Shown: piece by piece, positions 8,475-17,299 of the stretch
How positions within the stretch are numbered: the first letter of the stretch is position 1
Layout of the letters: each line of letters starts with the position of its first letter
From: Rhodococcus sp. IEGM 1409
Lineage (GTDB): Bacteria; Actinomycetota; Actinomycetes; Mycobacteriales; Mycobacteriaceae
Direction of reading: 5' to 3'
NCBI RefSeq assembly: GCF_030056735.1
Contig: NZ_JASHKN010000014.1
Coordinates: 62,001-126,000, forward strand
DNA: 64,000 nucleotides
Notes under the pieces: generated by a model
The model's database searches: none
What the model was told of the DNA's origin: nothing
What the model saw: the letters and a program-made list of their open reading frames with translations, nothing else
Position numbers and translations under genes: made by a program

Positions 8475-8948
8475 TTACCTGTCCGGCCGAATGGGTGAGG
8501 TGACCGCTTTGCCGTAGATGAGGTGCGTTTGGGCGTGCCAGACCTCGGGGTGTGCGGCGAGGTGGTCGATCAATACTCGTTGTAGATGAGCACTGTCGCG
8601 GACCGCGACGTGGAGGAAGAAGTCTTCCGGGCCCGAGACGTTGAAGAGGGCAAGGGTTTCCGGCAATGCGAGCGCGTCGGCCGTGAAGCGATCGACGAGG
8701 TCGCGTCGATGCGGTCGCAACTGCACGGCGATGATCGCCTGCATCGACCGACCCACCGCAGCCGGGTCGACAATCGCATGGATACCGCTGATCGTCCCGT
8801 TGGCACGGAGGCGTCGTACGCGCTCGTGGCACGAGGACGTCGCCAAGCCGACACGATCGGCTAAAACCTTGTTGGTGATCGACGCGTCGTTCTGCAATTC
8901 GGCCAAAATCTTCCAGTCCACCGGATCCAGAGGCTCATTCTTCGTCAT
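8475..8948 (-). CDS. Lrp/AsnC-family transcriptional regulator
   Basis: A 157-aa protein when started at the ATG of MTKNEPLDPVDWKILAELQ. An N-terminal winged HTH (about 8-60, ITNKVLADRVGLATSSCHER) is joined to an AsnC/RAM effector domain (about 70-145, with GPEDFFLHVAVRD). The frame stays open upstream for 39 more codons, to a TTG inside the divergent lysE gene, and that extension encodes a striking CSCQEC cysteine cluster. It is divergent from the LysE exporter across 102 bp, the classic layout for an Lrp-type regulator sensing an amino acid and controlling its exporter. The benE gene downstream may also be its target. Confidence 0.85.
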   Translation of the reverse strand: MTKNEPLDPVDWKILAELQNDASITNKVLADRVGLATSSCHERVRRLRANGTISGIHAIVDPAAVGRSMQAIIAVQLRPHRRDLVDRFTADALALPETLALFNVSGPEDFFLHVAVRDSAHLQRVLIDHLAAHPEVWHAQTHLIYGKAVTSPIRPDR

Positions 8949-9050
8949 CTGCCGAACTATATCCGGAGTCGTTTTGAACTTCCCGGATCCAGTTGCACAC
9001 TCCTGGCATGAACATGTGTCTCGAATCAGCTCGGGTGTGAGGTATTTCGG

Positions 9051-9674
9051 ATGAGTGTCGGTCAATGGCTTGCTTTCGGCTCCCTGCTATCCATCGTCCT
9101 GTTCACGCCGGGACCGGATTTTGTCCTGATCCTGCGTCATTCTCTGGCGGATCGACGGACCGGCGCAGTGGCAGCTGCCGGCGTGATCTCGGGGCTGTTC
9201 GTTCACACCGCTGCGGCGTCACTGGGTCTTTCGGCCCTCGTCGCGACCCGTCCGCAGTTGCTCTCCGCGCTGACGTACGCCGGGGCGGCATACCTCACCT
9301 GGCTCGGCATCTCCGCGATCCGAAGTGCATTCAAAGCCCGAGCCTCGGACGAGGGAATTCCGGCGGCAAAGGAACCGATCGCCGCCACCACGGCGTTTCG
9401 CTACGGATTCCTGTCGAACTTGCTGAACCCGAAGGCGTTGCTGTTCTTTCTCGGGCTACTCCCGCAGTTCATCGAGCCGGGTGAAGGCGCAGGGCTGCGC
9501 ACGTTGATGTTGGCGGGCGCGACGGTGGTCGCCGCGGCGTTGTGGTGGGCGATCGTGGTGGTGCTGGCGGCCGGAGCCGGCAAGAAGCTGCGTCGTCCTG
9601 GCGTCGGCAAGAGGATCGATGTGGTGACGGGCGTGTTGTTGGTGGGCCTCGGTGCCTTCTTCGGGGTTGCATGA
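9051..9674 (+). CDS. LysE/RhtB-family amino acid exporter
   Basis: A 207-aa inner-membrane protein with about six helices. The hallmarks TPGPDFVLILRHSL (residues 16-29) and the segment NLLNPKALLFFLGLLPQFI (about 124-142) define LysE/RhtB translocators. It probably exports an amino acid or derivative with proton exchange. A GAGG-type ribosome site precedes the ATG. The divergent Lrp gene is the probable regulator. The substrate cannot be deduced. Confidence 0.88.
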   Translation: MSVGQWLAFGSLLSIVLFTPGPDFVLILRHSLADRRTGAVAAAGVISGLFVHTAAASLGLSALVATRPQLLSALTYAGAAYLTWLGISAIRSAFKARASDEGIPAAKEPIAATTAFRYGFLSNLLNPKALLFFLGLLPQFIEPGEGAGLRTLMLAGATVVAAALWWAIVVVLAAGAGKKLRRPGVGKRIDVVTGVLLVGLGAFFGVA

Positions 9675-9696
9675 GAGTTCGTGTCAGGATGGGCTC

Positions 9697-10533
9697 ATGA
9701 CACTTCCCGTGCTGATCGACGTCGAAGAACTGTCCGCCCTCGTCGAGGCCGGCGCCTCGCCGCGTTTGCTCGATGTCCGATGGGCGCTGGGTGATTCGAA
9801 CGGCGAGCAGCATTTCCGCGAGGGCCATATTCCTGGTGCCGTATTCGTGAACCTCGACGAGGAACTTGCCTCGCCGCCGTCGGCGGAAATGGGAAGGCAT
9901 CCGCTGCCCAGTCTCGAAGACCTGCAGGACGCTGCGCGGCGTTGGGGAATCGACGACGGTGATTCGGTGGTGCTCTACGACGCCACCGGCAACACGGCCG
10001 CTGCCCGCGGTTGGTGGCTGCTGCGGTGGGCCGGGCTCTCGGACGTCCGACTCCTCGACGGCGGGCTACCGACCTGGGAGACCGCGGGACTGCCGTTGGC
10101 GGCCGGAATCGGTGAGTCGGTCACTCCAGGCAACGTGACTTTCACCGGCGGCAACATGCCGACTGTCGACATCGACGGCGTCGGCAATTGGATGGGTGAG
10201 GGCGGTGTCCTTCTCGACGCCCGAGCAGGGGAGCGTTACCGCGGTGAGGTCGAGCCGATGGATCCCGTCGCGGGGCACATCCCCGGTGCGGTGAGCGCGC
10301 CGACCGCAGAGAACATCACCGTCGACGGAAGGTTCCTGGATGCGGACGGCCTGCGTGAGCGGTTCGCCGGCCTGGGCGTCGGAGACAGAGTGGCGGTGTA
10401 CTGCGGATCCGGAGTGACCGCAGCGCACGAGATTGCGGCGCTCGCGATCGCAGGTTACGACGCGACGCTGTTCCCGGGCTCGTGGTCACAGTGGTCGAAC
10501 GACAGCACTCGCGGCGTCGAAACCGGAGCCTGA
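9697..10533 (+). CDS. Two-domain sulfurtransferase (3-mercaptopyruvate/thiosulfate sulfurtransferase)
   Basis: A 278-aa protein with an inactive N-terminal rhodanese domain (about 5-125, GHIPGAVFVNLDEE) and an active C-terminal one (about 150-275). The catalytic loop YCGSGVTAAHE has the CGSGVTA form associated with mercaptopyruvate sulfurtransferases rather than the CRKGVTA form of rhodanese proper. It would transfer sulfane sulfur to cyanide or thiols. The ATG was chosen over an in-frame ATG 15 codons upstream because a GGATGG ribosome-like site stands before it. It starts 22 bp after lysE. Confidence 0.88.
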   Translation: MTLPVLIDVEELSALVEAGASPRLLDVRWALGDSNGEQHFREGHIPGAVFVNLDEELASPPSAEMGRHPLPSLEDLQDAARRWGIDDGDSVVLYDATGNTAAARGWWLLRWAGLSDVRLLDGGLPTWETAGLPLAAGIGESVTPGNVTFTGGNMPTVDIDGVGNWMGEGGVLLDARAGERYRGEVEPMDPVAGHIPGAVSAPTAENITVDGRFLDADGLRERFAGLGVGDRVAVYCGSGVTAAHEIAALAIAGYDATLFPGSWSQWSNDSTRGVETGA

Positions 10534-10534
10534 G

Positions 10535-10996
10535 TCAGCTTTTGGTGCGATCGATGAATGACGGCACGAGGAACCACAGTGCCGTGAACATGATCGCGGC
10601 GCACGCTGCCAAGACCTTGGCGGCAACTCCGCCGACGGCGACCTCGGCGATCAACAGGACCGTGCCGGTCATGGAGGCGGCGAGAAAAGCTATGCCGCAC
10701 AGGACGAATCGGTTGGCGATGGGCAAGATGTTCTCACGGTGCCCACGACGGAACAGCACACGGTGCCAGACAGCGGGCGCCATCAGGAACCCGAACGAGA
10801 TGGCAACAAGTATCACGGTCACCAAGTGGATGCCGCGGATGTACGTCGAAGCCTCCTCGTAGCGTTCGGTGAATGCCACGGCCAGCAGGAAGGCGAACAG
10901 GATCTGCACACCCGAGAGCGCAACGCGCAGTTCTTGCAACAGCTCGTTGAAGTTTCGCGCCAGTTGTCGAGGCGGAGTCTCCCCGGTCTCGTTCAC
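10535..10996 (-). CDS. DUF6328-type four-helix membrane protein
   Basis: A 153-aa protein with a hydrophilic N-terminus (ETPPRQLARNFNELLQELRVA) and four hydrophobic helices (about 30-50, 60-80, 95-115, 120-143). The pattern matches a conserved actinobacterial membrane family of unknown function. The GTG start (VNETGE) was preferred because upstream residues are low-complexity Arg/Ser. It lies 13 bp downstream of the shikimate dehydrogenase-like gene, probably in one operon, and converges with the sulfurtransferase gene. Confidence 0.65.
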   Translation of the reverse strand: MNETGETPPRQLARNFNELLQELRVALSGVQILFAFLLAVAFTERYEEASTYIRGIHLVTVILVAISFGFLMAPAVWHRVLFRRGHRENILPIANRFVLCGIAFLAASMTGTVLLIAEVAVGGVAAKVLAACAAIMFTALWFLVPSFIDRTKS

Positions 10997-11009
10997 GGTG
11001 GCGTGGTTC

Positions 11010-11828
11010 CTAGGCCCGTGAGTATTCCGACGCTCGCTGGATCTGCTCCGCGCTCGGACGCACACCGGTGTAGAGAACGAACTGCTCGGCCGCCTGAAGG
11101 GCGATGACCGATGCTCCGGTGATCGCCGTCTTGCCGAGTTCGGTGGCCAACGCGATCAATGGTGTGTTCGCGGGCATCGCGACGACGTCGAAGACGACCT
11201 CGGCTGCACGAACTGCGTCTTCGGGAAATGACAGTGCATCTGCTTCCGCGCCACCGGACATACCGATCGGGGTCGCGTTGATCAGCACACCGGGACGCAA
11301 CTCGCCCAGATCGGCCTGCCAGTCGAAGCCGTACTGCTTCGCGAGCGCTGACCCTACTTCCTGGTTGCGTGCGATCACCGTGACGTCGGTGAAACCGGTG
11401 TCGCGCACCGCAGCGACGACGGCTTTTGCCATGCCGCCGCTTCCGGCGACAGCGACGGACAGGCTCGTGTCGACGTCGTTGTCACGCAGCAGATCGGCCA
11501 CCGCCTGATAGTCGGTGTTGTAGGCGTGCAGCACTCCGGACTCGTTGACGATCGTATTGACGGAGTCGATAGCACTGGCCGAATCGTGCATGACGTCGAT
11601 GTGCTCGATGACCTGTTCCTTGAACGGCATCGACACCCCGCATCCTCGAATCCCAAGTGCGCGTATGCCGCCGATCGCGGCGGGCACGTTTTCGGTGGTG
11701 AAGGCTTTGTAGACGAAGTTCAGGCCCAATTCCTCGTAGAGGTAATTGTGAAACCTGGTGCCGATATTGCTCGGTCGCCCGGAGAGCGACATGCACAGCA
11801 GCGTGTCCTTGTTGAGGTCGACGGTCAT
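11010..11828 (-). CDS. Shikimate/quinate dehydrogenase-like NADP oxidoreductase (SDH-L type)
   Basis: A 272-aa protein with the shikimate dehydrogenase fold. The N-terminal SLSGRPSNIGTRFHNYLYEE and VSMPFKEQVIEHID contain the substrate-site Ser and catalytic Lys. AVAGSGGMAKAV (about 120-131) is the nucleotide-binding loop. The ending resembles the SDH-L branch (Haemophilus HI0607 type) rather than canonical AroE, so its role may be outside aromatic amino-acid synthesis. The ATG is preceded by GGGAAC. A 54-residue upstream extension of the frame was rejected as non-protein-like. It is divergent from the molybdopterin oxidoreductase gene. Confidence 0.82.
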   Translation of the reverse strand: MTVDLNKDTLLCMSLSGRPSNIGTRFHNYLYEELGLNFVYKAFTTENVPAAIGGIRALGIRGCGVSMPFKEQVIEHIDVMHDSASAIDSVNTIVNESGVLHAYNTDYQAVADLLRDNDVDTSLSVAVAGSGGMAKAVVAAVRDTGFTDVTVIARNQEVGSALAKQYGFDWQADLGELRPGVLINATPIGMSGGAEADALSFPEDAVRAAEVVFDVVAMPANTPLIALATELGKTAITGASVIALQAAEQFVLYTGVRPSAEQIQRASEYSRA

Positions 11829-11955
11829 TGTTCCCACTCTAATCGCGACGACGGGGTAGTTCTCGAGGGAGGAGTGCACCCATCCGGATGTCCTGCAGCG
11901 CCGAATGCCGGGTATCCGATCGAAGCACCACTCGCACCGACAGAGCCGAGACGAC

Positions 11956-13530
11956 ATGGTCACACAGAACATCGACGAGCACCCGAGCACCGAATCTCGT
12001 CCACCGCGTCGTAGGTGGGCTGCTCACGCGATCTCCGGAGTGTTGGCCGCGGCCGTCGTCCTGGGCATCGGTGAACTGGTGGCGCTGCCGATCAACCCGG
12101 ACGCGTCGCCCTTCTACGCAGTCGGTGCAACCACCGTCGACCGAACCCCGGCATGGGCTCGCGAGTTCGCGATCGACACCTTCGGTACCAACGACAAACC
12201 GGCGCTGTTCATCGGAATGTCGATATTGATCGTTCTGCTCGGCGCGGTGGCCGGACTGCTGGAACGGCGACGCCGTCCGATCGGCAGTCTCATCCTCGTT
12301 CTGCTGGGTGCGGTTGGCGTGTATGCGGCGATGCAACGCCCGACCGCCGATGCGATGTATGTATTCCCGACGCTGGTCGGTGTGGTGGCGGGCGTCGCAA
12401 CACTGCGGTTGCTGATCACACAACTCGAGGTGCCGCTCTCGCCGGGCGTCGCCGACTCGTGGTTGCCTCGTCGTCAGTTCCTTCTGCTGGCAGGTGCGGC
12501 GTTGGCAGTGGCTGCGGCGGCGGGCGCGGCCGGAAAGTTCGTGGGACAGCGAATCGCCGGCGCGGTGGCGAATCGTGAAGACTTCGTCGTGCCCACCGCC
12601 GCTGACCCGGCGCCGCCGATTCCGGCGGGTGCGGATATCGGGATTTCGGGTGCATCGACGTACATCACGCCGAACGACGACTTCTATCGAATCGATACCG
12701 CGCTCCTTGTTCCGCAACTGACGACGGATTCGTGGGAACTCCGAATTCACGGAATGGTGGACCGAGAGATGACGTTGTCGTTCGACGATCTGGTGGCGCG
12801 AACGCCGATCGAGCGAGTGATCACGCTGACCTGCGTTTCCAACGAGGTGGGTGGCGTACTGGCCGGGAACGCAAAGTGGATCGGTTACCCCATGAAGGAT
12901 CTGCTCGACGAAGTCGGTGTCCATCCCGACGCTGACATGCTCCTTTCGACCAGCGTCGACGGCTTCACGGTCGGGACTCCCGTCGAGATAGTCACCGACG
13001 GCCGTGACGCGATCCTCGCCGTGGCGATGAACGGTGAGCCGTTGCCGTTCGAGCACGGTTATCCCGTTCGGCAGGTGGTTCCGGGGCTGTACGGTTTCGT
13101 GTCCGCCACCAAGTGGGTGACGGAGTGGGAGTTGACGCGTTTCGACAAGGTCGAGGCCTATTGGACCCAGCGCGGTTGGGGTGCGCAGGCACCGATCAAG
13201 ACGTCGTCGCGCATTGAGGTACCGGCAGCTTTGGCGCCGATCGAGCCGGGACAGGTGCTTGTCGCCGGAACTGCTTGGGCGCAGCATCGCGGGATCGAGA
13301 AGGTCGAGGTTCGCGTCGACAACGGTGACTGGCAACCGGCGACGCTAGCTCAGGAGTACTCGATCGACACGTGGCGTCAATGGTCCTGGATGTGGGATGC
13401 GGGCTCAGGCTTGCACACGGTGCAGGTCAGAGCGACGGACTTGGACGGGAATGTTCAGGTGGAAGAGCGCACTCCGCCGATTCCCGGTGGAGCCACGGGA
13501 TGGCACACCAGGTCGTTCACCGTGAAGTGA
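11956..13530 (+). CDS. Membrane-anchored molybdopterin-dependent oxidoreductase (sulfite-oxidase/YedY fold)
   Basis: A 524-aa protein. Four hydrophobic helices fill residues 20-155. A Tat-like PRRQFLLLAGAALAVA (171-186) then introduces another helix, and the molybdopterin domain spans about 235-430, with a C-terminal Ig-like dimerisation domain to 524. The predicted Mo-ligand Cys is C293, in ITLTCVSNEVGG. GYPVRQVVPGLYGFVSATKW is typical of the family. The catalytic part should lie outside the cytoplasmic membrane. The substrate is unknown: sulfite, nitrate or methionine sulfoxide are alternatives. The 3' end overlaps the converging TetR gene by 14 bp. Confidence 0.85.
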   Translation: MVTQNIDEHPSTESRPPRRRWAAHAISGVLAAAVVLGIGELVALPINPDASPFYAVGATTVDRTPAWAREFAIDTFGTNDKPALFIGMSILIVLLGAVAGLLERRRRPIGSLILVLLGAVGVYAAMQRPTADAMYVFPTLVGVVAGVATLRLLITQLEVPLSPGVADSWLPRRQFLLLAGAALAVAAAAGAAGKFVGQRIAGAVANREDFVVPTAADPAPPIPAGADIGISGASTYITPNDDFYRIDTALLVPQLTTDSWELRIHGMVDREMTLSFDDLVARTPIERVITLTCVSNEVGGVLAGNAKWIGYPMKDLLDEVGVHPDADMLLSTSVDGFTVGTPVEIVTDGRDAILAVAMNGEPLPFEHGYPVRQVVPGLYGFVSATKWVTEWELTRFDKVEAYWTQRGWGAQAPIKTSSRIEVPAALAPIEPGQVLVAGTAWAQHRGIEKVEVRVDNGDWQPATLAQEYSIDTWRQWSWMWDAGSGLHTVQVRATDLDGNVQVEERTPPIPGGATGWHTRSFTVK

Positions 13531-14152
13531 CGGGGAAATCCGAATGGGGTTCGGTATACAGGCGAACGACACGCTGAGCCATCCATCCGGCGATCAGGGT
13601 TCGCAGGCCGAAGTCGAAGGTGTCGTCGGTTCGGAGTGGGGTCGTAGCCTCGCGCGTGATCTCGCTCGGGTTGGAGGACTGGGTCCACGCGACATCCGGC
13701 GTCGACAGTTTCACGACTGATCCGAGAACCAGACTGTCGAGTGTGGAAATTGCGTGGCGAGTGTCGGTCGGATCGAAACCACCGTCCGAAAATGCTTGAA
13801 CCAGTGCAGTATCGATTGCGAAGGTCACCTCGGTGCGGACGCTTCGTGTCATCAGCAGCGGGATGAGGCGCCAGTGCTCGACCGCAGCTCGGCGATAGGC
13901 CCACCCCCATGTGCTGATCCGCTCGCTCCACCCGGTGGGTGGTTGCGGGACCGAGATCGACGACATCACGCGGATGCGCATGAGTTCGACGATCTCGGAT
14001 CGACCTGAAATGTGTGAATAGAGCGAAGACGGAGTCACGTTCAGTTGCTTGGCGATCCCGGGCATGGTGAAGTCGCCGGTCGCGTCGACAGCATTCAGAG
14101 CCGCGTCGGTGATGTTCCCCCTGGACAGTATCGGCTGGGTAGGACGCGGCAT
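13517..14152 (-). CDS. TetR-family transcriptional regulator
   Basis: A 211-aa protein. The N-terminal HTH is DFTMPGIAKQLNVTPSSLYS followed by HISGRSEIVELMR. A C-terminal all-helical ligand domain resembles the TetR_C class (GWSERISTWGWAYRRAAVEH). The ATG is supported by an AGGAG ribosome site. An in-frame ATG 29 codons upstream lies in a region without protein character. It is divergent from the amidohydrolase gene across 158 bp that contains an inverted repeat, so it probably represses that hydrolase and itself. Confidence 0.85.
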   Translation of the reverse strand: MPRPTQPILSRGNITDAALNAVDATGDFTMPGIAKQLNVTPSSLYSHISGRSEIVELMRIRVMSSISVPQPPTGWSERISTWGWAYRRAAVEHWRLIPLLMTRSVRTEVTFAIDTALVQAFSDGGFDPTDTRHAISTLDSLVLGSVVKLSTPDVAWTQSSNPSEITREATTPLRTDDTFDFGLRTLIAGWMAQRVVRLYTEPHSDFPVTSR

Positions 14153-14243
14153 CGATTCTCCTGGTGAGGGATTCGTCGGCAATCTCGGACTTGATCGATT
14201 GATGACAACTCCTTGATTTCGGGAGCCGATATGCATCATACTA

Positions 14244-14260
14244 ACCGAACCCTATTCGGT
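14244..14260. promoter_or_regulatory. Candidate TetR operator
   Basis: The inverted repeat ACCGAA-N5-TTCGGT lies in the region between the divergent TetR and amidohydrolase genes, 51 bp before the latter. Its size and position fit a TetR-family operator. Confidence 0.5.
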
Positions 14261-14310
14261 ATGTCGGCGGATTCTTCCGGCGATCGGTACACGTCGGAGG
14301 AACATTCAAT

Positions 14311-15543
14311 ATGTCTGTCGTATGGCTGACCGGTGCAACGATCATCGACGGTACGGGCGCCGACCCCATCGAGAACTGCCCTGTTGCTGTGGAAAGCGGA
14401 CGCATCAGTGCGATCGGTGGCACGCCGCCCGAGGGAGCGGAGGTGCTGGACTGCGCCGGGTTGACGATCACGCCCGGACTGATCGACGCACACGTTCATC
14501 TCGGTGGATCGAGTGATCTCGCACCGAGCCTGCGGCGTCAGATCTCGGTAGCCGAGCTTGCCGCAGACATGTTCGCGACCTGCGCGTCGACCCTCGACGG
14601 GGGATTTACCACCGTTCGTGACTGCGGCGGAATCGACGGTGGACTCGCCGGAGTTGTCGCCTCAGGCAAGATTCCGGGACCGCGGATCATTCAGTGCGGC
14701 CCGATCCAGTGCCAGACCGGCGGACACGGACACCTGGCAGCCGAGTGGGAGCCGACTTCGGACTGGTCCGATCATGACATCCCAGGATTGCGTTGTATGT
14801 CTCTGCTTTCCGACGGTCCGCACGAAATGCGTAAGAACGTTCGCGAGACGTTCCGCAGAGGTGCGGACTTCCTCAAACTGTGCGTCACCGGGGGAGTGGT
14901 ATCGACTCATGACAAGCTCACCGACACGCAGTTCACGGTCGACGAGATCGAAGTTGCAGTCGAAGAAGCCAATGCGCGCGGTACGTATGTCACGGTGCAT
15001 GCCCACAACAACGAGGGAATCCGGAACGCGGTCACTGCCGGCGCCAAATGCGTCGAGCATGGCTCCGATATCGACGACGAGACCGCCAAGTTGATGGCCG
15101 AGCACGACGTCGCATTGGTGCCGACGTTGGCTGTGGTTCAGGTGCTCTCGGACAGTGCGGCGTCAGCGGGTCTGCCCGAATCGATTTCGGCTCGCATCGG
15201 AAAGATGATGCAGGGGCAGATCGACGGGCTCCTCGCCGCGCGAAATGCCGGGGTCAGAGTGGGGCTGGGATCCGACCTCATCGGTACCGATCAGACGGGC
15301 CGTGGGATGGAGCTGGTCCTGCGCGCGAAGGTCGAAACACCCATGGATGCACTGGTTTCCGCTACTCGGATCAACGCCGACATTCTCGGAATCGCCGACG
15401 AGGTCGGCACCATCGAAGTCGGCAAGTTCGCCGACCTCGTTGCCTTCCGTGGCAATCCGTTGACGGATCCCTCCATCTTTGCCGATCGTGAGCGGATCGC
15501 ACTCGTCATTCAGAGCGGCCGAGTGGTGAAGGACTGCCGCTAG
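14311..15543 (+). CDS. Metal-dependent amidohydrolase (imidazolonepropionase/prolidase-like)
   Basis: A 410-aa amidohydrolase-superfamily enzyme. Metal ligands are visible in order: DAHVHLG (about 60-66), a candidate carboxylated Lys in FLKLCVTGGV (about 188), VHAHN, EHGSDID and GLGSDLIGTD. The N-terminal beta-sandwich WLTGATIIDGTG and the C-terminal VGTIEVGKFADLVAFRGNPL complete the fold. It would hydrolyse an amide or ester, as in Xaa-Pro dipeptidase-like or carbamate-hydrolysing relatives. The substrate is not evident. The divergent TetR gene is the probable regulator. Confidence 0.85.
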   Translation: MSVVWLTGATIIDGTGADPIENCPVAVESGRISAIGGTPPEGAEVLDCAGLTITPGLIDAHVHLGGSSDLAPSLRRQISVAELAADMFATCASTLDGGFTTVRDCGGIDGGLAGVVASGKIPGPRIIQCGPIQCQTGGHGHLAAEWEPTSDWSDHDIPGLRCMSLLSDGPHEMRKNVRETFRRGADFLKLCVTGGVVSTHDKLTDTQFTVDEIEVAVEEANARGTYVTVHAHNNEGIRNAVTAGAKCVEHGSDIDDETAKLMAEHDVALVPTLAVVQVLSDSAASAGLPESISARIGKMMQGQIDGLLAARNAGVRVGLGSDLIGTDQTGRGMELVLRAKVETPMDALVSATRINADILGIADEVGTIEVGKFADLVAFRGNPLTDPSIFADRERIALVIQSGRVVKDCR

Positions 15544-15544
15544 A

Positions 15545-16246
15545 TCAGCAGCGAGTGGCAAGATCCGTCAGGGCCGAATGATCAGCTCGGCTGACCGGTA
15601 GACCATAGGAAATCGCGACGGTCAAGTACTTGCCGGCGTAGAAGCATCGGTACGCAGGATTGGGCGGCAACCAGTCGCTGGGCGTGCTGTCGCCTTTTGA
15701 CTGGTTGTCGGGGCCGTTGACGGCCAACAGGTTCAGCGACATGTCGTTCGCGAACCTCATCCGCAGCGCAGGCGTCCAGGAGTTCGCGCCGAAGTCCCAG
15801 GCCGCGGCGAGCGGGAAGACATGGTCGATTTGGACGGACTTGGCCTGGCTGCGTTCGAATTCGATGTGATCACCGGAGTACGGGTCGGTCATCACCCCGG
15901 ACAGTACGACGCAGTCACGCGTACCCGGTTTGAACACCACGCCCGAGAGATCGTGGGCCAGGACGTTGTTGCGGGTATCGCACCCGTCGTGGCCACCTGG
16001 CGCGTCCTGGTCGTCGGACCAAGCGGGGCCGAAGACGCAGGCTTCGCCGTTACCGCAGCCGCGCTCGTATCCACCCGGATGTGGGCGGTTGTTCACGATT
16101 GCGGTTCGGGACAGCAACTCTTCGAGTTCCGATCGCGTCGGGCTGCCAGGGGCCGAATCGAGACGCTCGTCTCCGAACCATCCGCAGGACGCGACGAGAC
16201 ATACGAGCACGAGCGCCGACAGGATCGCAGATAGCCGTGCAATCAC
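15545..16246 (-). CDS. Secreted lipoprotein with HNH/DUF1524-type nuclease domain
   Basis: A 233-aa protein from a GTG start. The N-terminal segment SAILSALVLVCLVASCGW is a lipoprotein signal with the lipidated Cys near residue 21. The C-terminal half has SVQIDHVFPLAAAWDFGA, then NDMSLNLLAVNGPDNQSKGD. This Asp-His...Asn...Asn-x-x-K pattern matches HNH (DUF1524/GmrSD-type) nucleases of secreted actinobacterial proteins. Four extra cysteines (GCGNGEACVF, DGCDTR) may form disulfides. It would act outside the cell, perhaps in nucleic-acid scavenging. It ends 1 bp from the converging amidohydrolase gene. Confidence 0.8.
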   Translation of the reverse strand: MIARLSAILSALVLVCLVASCGWFGDERLDSAPGSPTRSELEELLSRTAIVNNRPHPGGYERGCGNGEACVFGPAWSDDQDAPGGHDGCDTRNNVLAHDLSGVVFKPGTRDCVVLSGVMTDPYSGDHIEFERSQAKSVQIDHVFPLAAAWDFGANSWTPALRMRFANDMSLNLLAVNGPDNQSKGDSTPSDWLPPNPAYRCFYAGKYLTVAISYGLPVSRADHSALTDLATRC

Positions 16247-16299
16247 CTGTGCCCCCGCCCGTCGTAGACGGTGATTGAACCATCGCGGGCTGACAGAAA

Positions 16300-17220
16300 T
16301 CAGCCGAACTCGATCACCACTTTGCCGGCGGCATGGCCGTCCTCGACTGCAGCGAGCGCGTCACCGGCGTTGGAGAAAGGGTAGCGACCGGACACGGACG
16401 GGTTCAGGGTCCCATCGGCCACGAGTGCCGCCACCTCTGTGAATACTGCTGTGGTCCTTCGACGTTCGACTCCGCCGCCGCCGAGTCGGCTTGCCGCCAG
16501 GGGATCGGCGATGCTCAGGATCGGCGCGCCCGATCGCGCGAGCGCGGCGCCGCGGGTGAGCGTGTCCCCGCCGACCAGGTCGAAAACCGCGTCCACTCCG
16601 ACTGGGGACAACGCGGACACTTCGTCTGCGAATCCGTCTCCCGACGCAACCCAGCGTGCTCCCGCTTCCTCGATCGCGGTTCTCTTGCCCTCACTCGCGA
16701 CACCGATCACGTTGATGCTCCGCGAGAGCGCAAGCGCGATCGCGCTGCGACCCACGCCGCCGCCGGCACCGAGGAGCAGAAGTGTTGCTCCGGGCTTCAG
16801 CCCGAGACCGTGGAGAGCGTCGTAGGCCGTTCCCGCCGCAACCGTCAGCACCGCGGCATCCGCCCACGGCACGGTAGGCGGCTTGTGTGCTGTTGACGAG
16901 ACGTTGAGCAATGTCGACTCGGCGTAGCCGCCGAAGCCGGTGGCGGTCGCGCCGAACACTTCGTCGCCGACCTCGAACTCGGTGACCCGCGGACCCACTC
17001 CGATGACAACACCGGACACTTCGCGTCCCAGAACCGCAGGCAGTGTCACGGGCACGGTGTCTTTTCGCGTACCAGCGCGAACCTTCCAGTCGGCTGGATT
17101 GACGCCCGCGGCTCGGACCGACACCAGCAGTTGTCCCGCACCGGGCGGTGGCAGGGTGACGTCGAAGTAGGACTGTGTGTCGGGGCCGCCGTACTCGATA
17201 AAGCCGTATGCCGTCGTCAT
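16300..17220 (-). CDS. NADP-dependent zinc-free alcohol dehydrogenase/quinone oxidoreductase-like protein
   Basis: A 306-aa medium-chain dehydrogenase. A GroES-like domain (LVSVRAAGVNPADWKVRAGT, then LGREVSGVVIGVG) precedes a Rossmann fold with LLLGAGGGVGRSAIALALS (about 150-168). The catalytic zinc ligands of alcohol dehydrogenases are absent, as in QOR-type NADPH:quinone or enone reductases. Length is typical. It stands alone, with short flanking gaps, and is divergent from the SNF2 helicase gene. The substrate is unknown. Confidence 0.85.
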   Translation of the reverse strand: MTTAYGFIEYGGPDTQSYFDVTLPPPGAGQLLVSVRAAGVNPADWKVRAGTRKDTVPVTLPAVLGREVSGVVIGVGPRVTEFEVGDEVFGATATGFGGYAESTLLNVSSTAHKPPTVPWADAAVLTVAAGTAYDALHGLGLKPGATLLLLGAGGGVGRSAIALALSRSINVIGVASEGKRTAIEEAGARWVASGDGFADEVSALSPVGVDAVFDLVGGDTLTRGAALARSGAPILSIADPLAASRLGGGGVERRRTTAVFTEVAALVADGTLNPSVSGRYPFSNAGDALAAVEDGHAAGKVVIEFG

Positions 17221-17299
17221 GCCTGCCAGCCTATTGCCCCGCTAGGCCGGCAGGGTGGTGAGGAGCAGTGGTGTCGGTGGCACCTGATTGGATGGTCGG

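Noticed and set aside
11839-13335. Long minus-strand frame opposite the molybdopterin oxidoreductase
   Set aside because: Arg/His-rich composition without any domain; the plus-strand protein has full family motifs.
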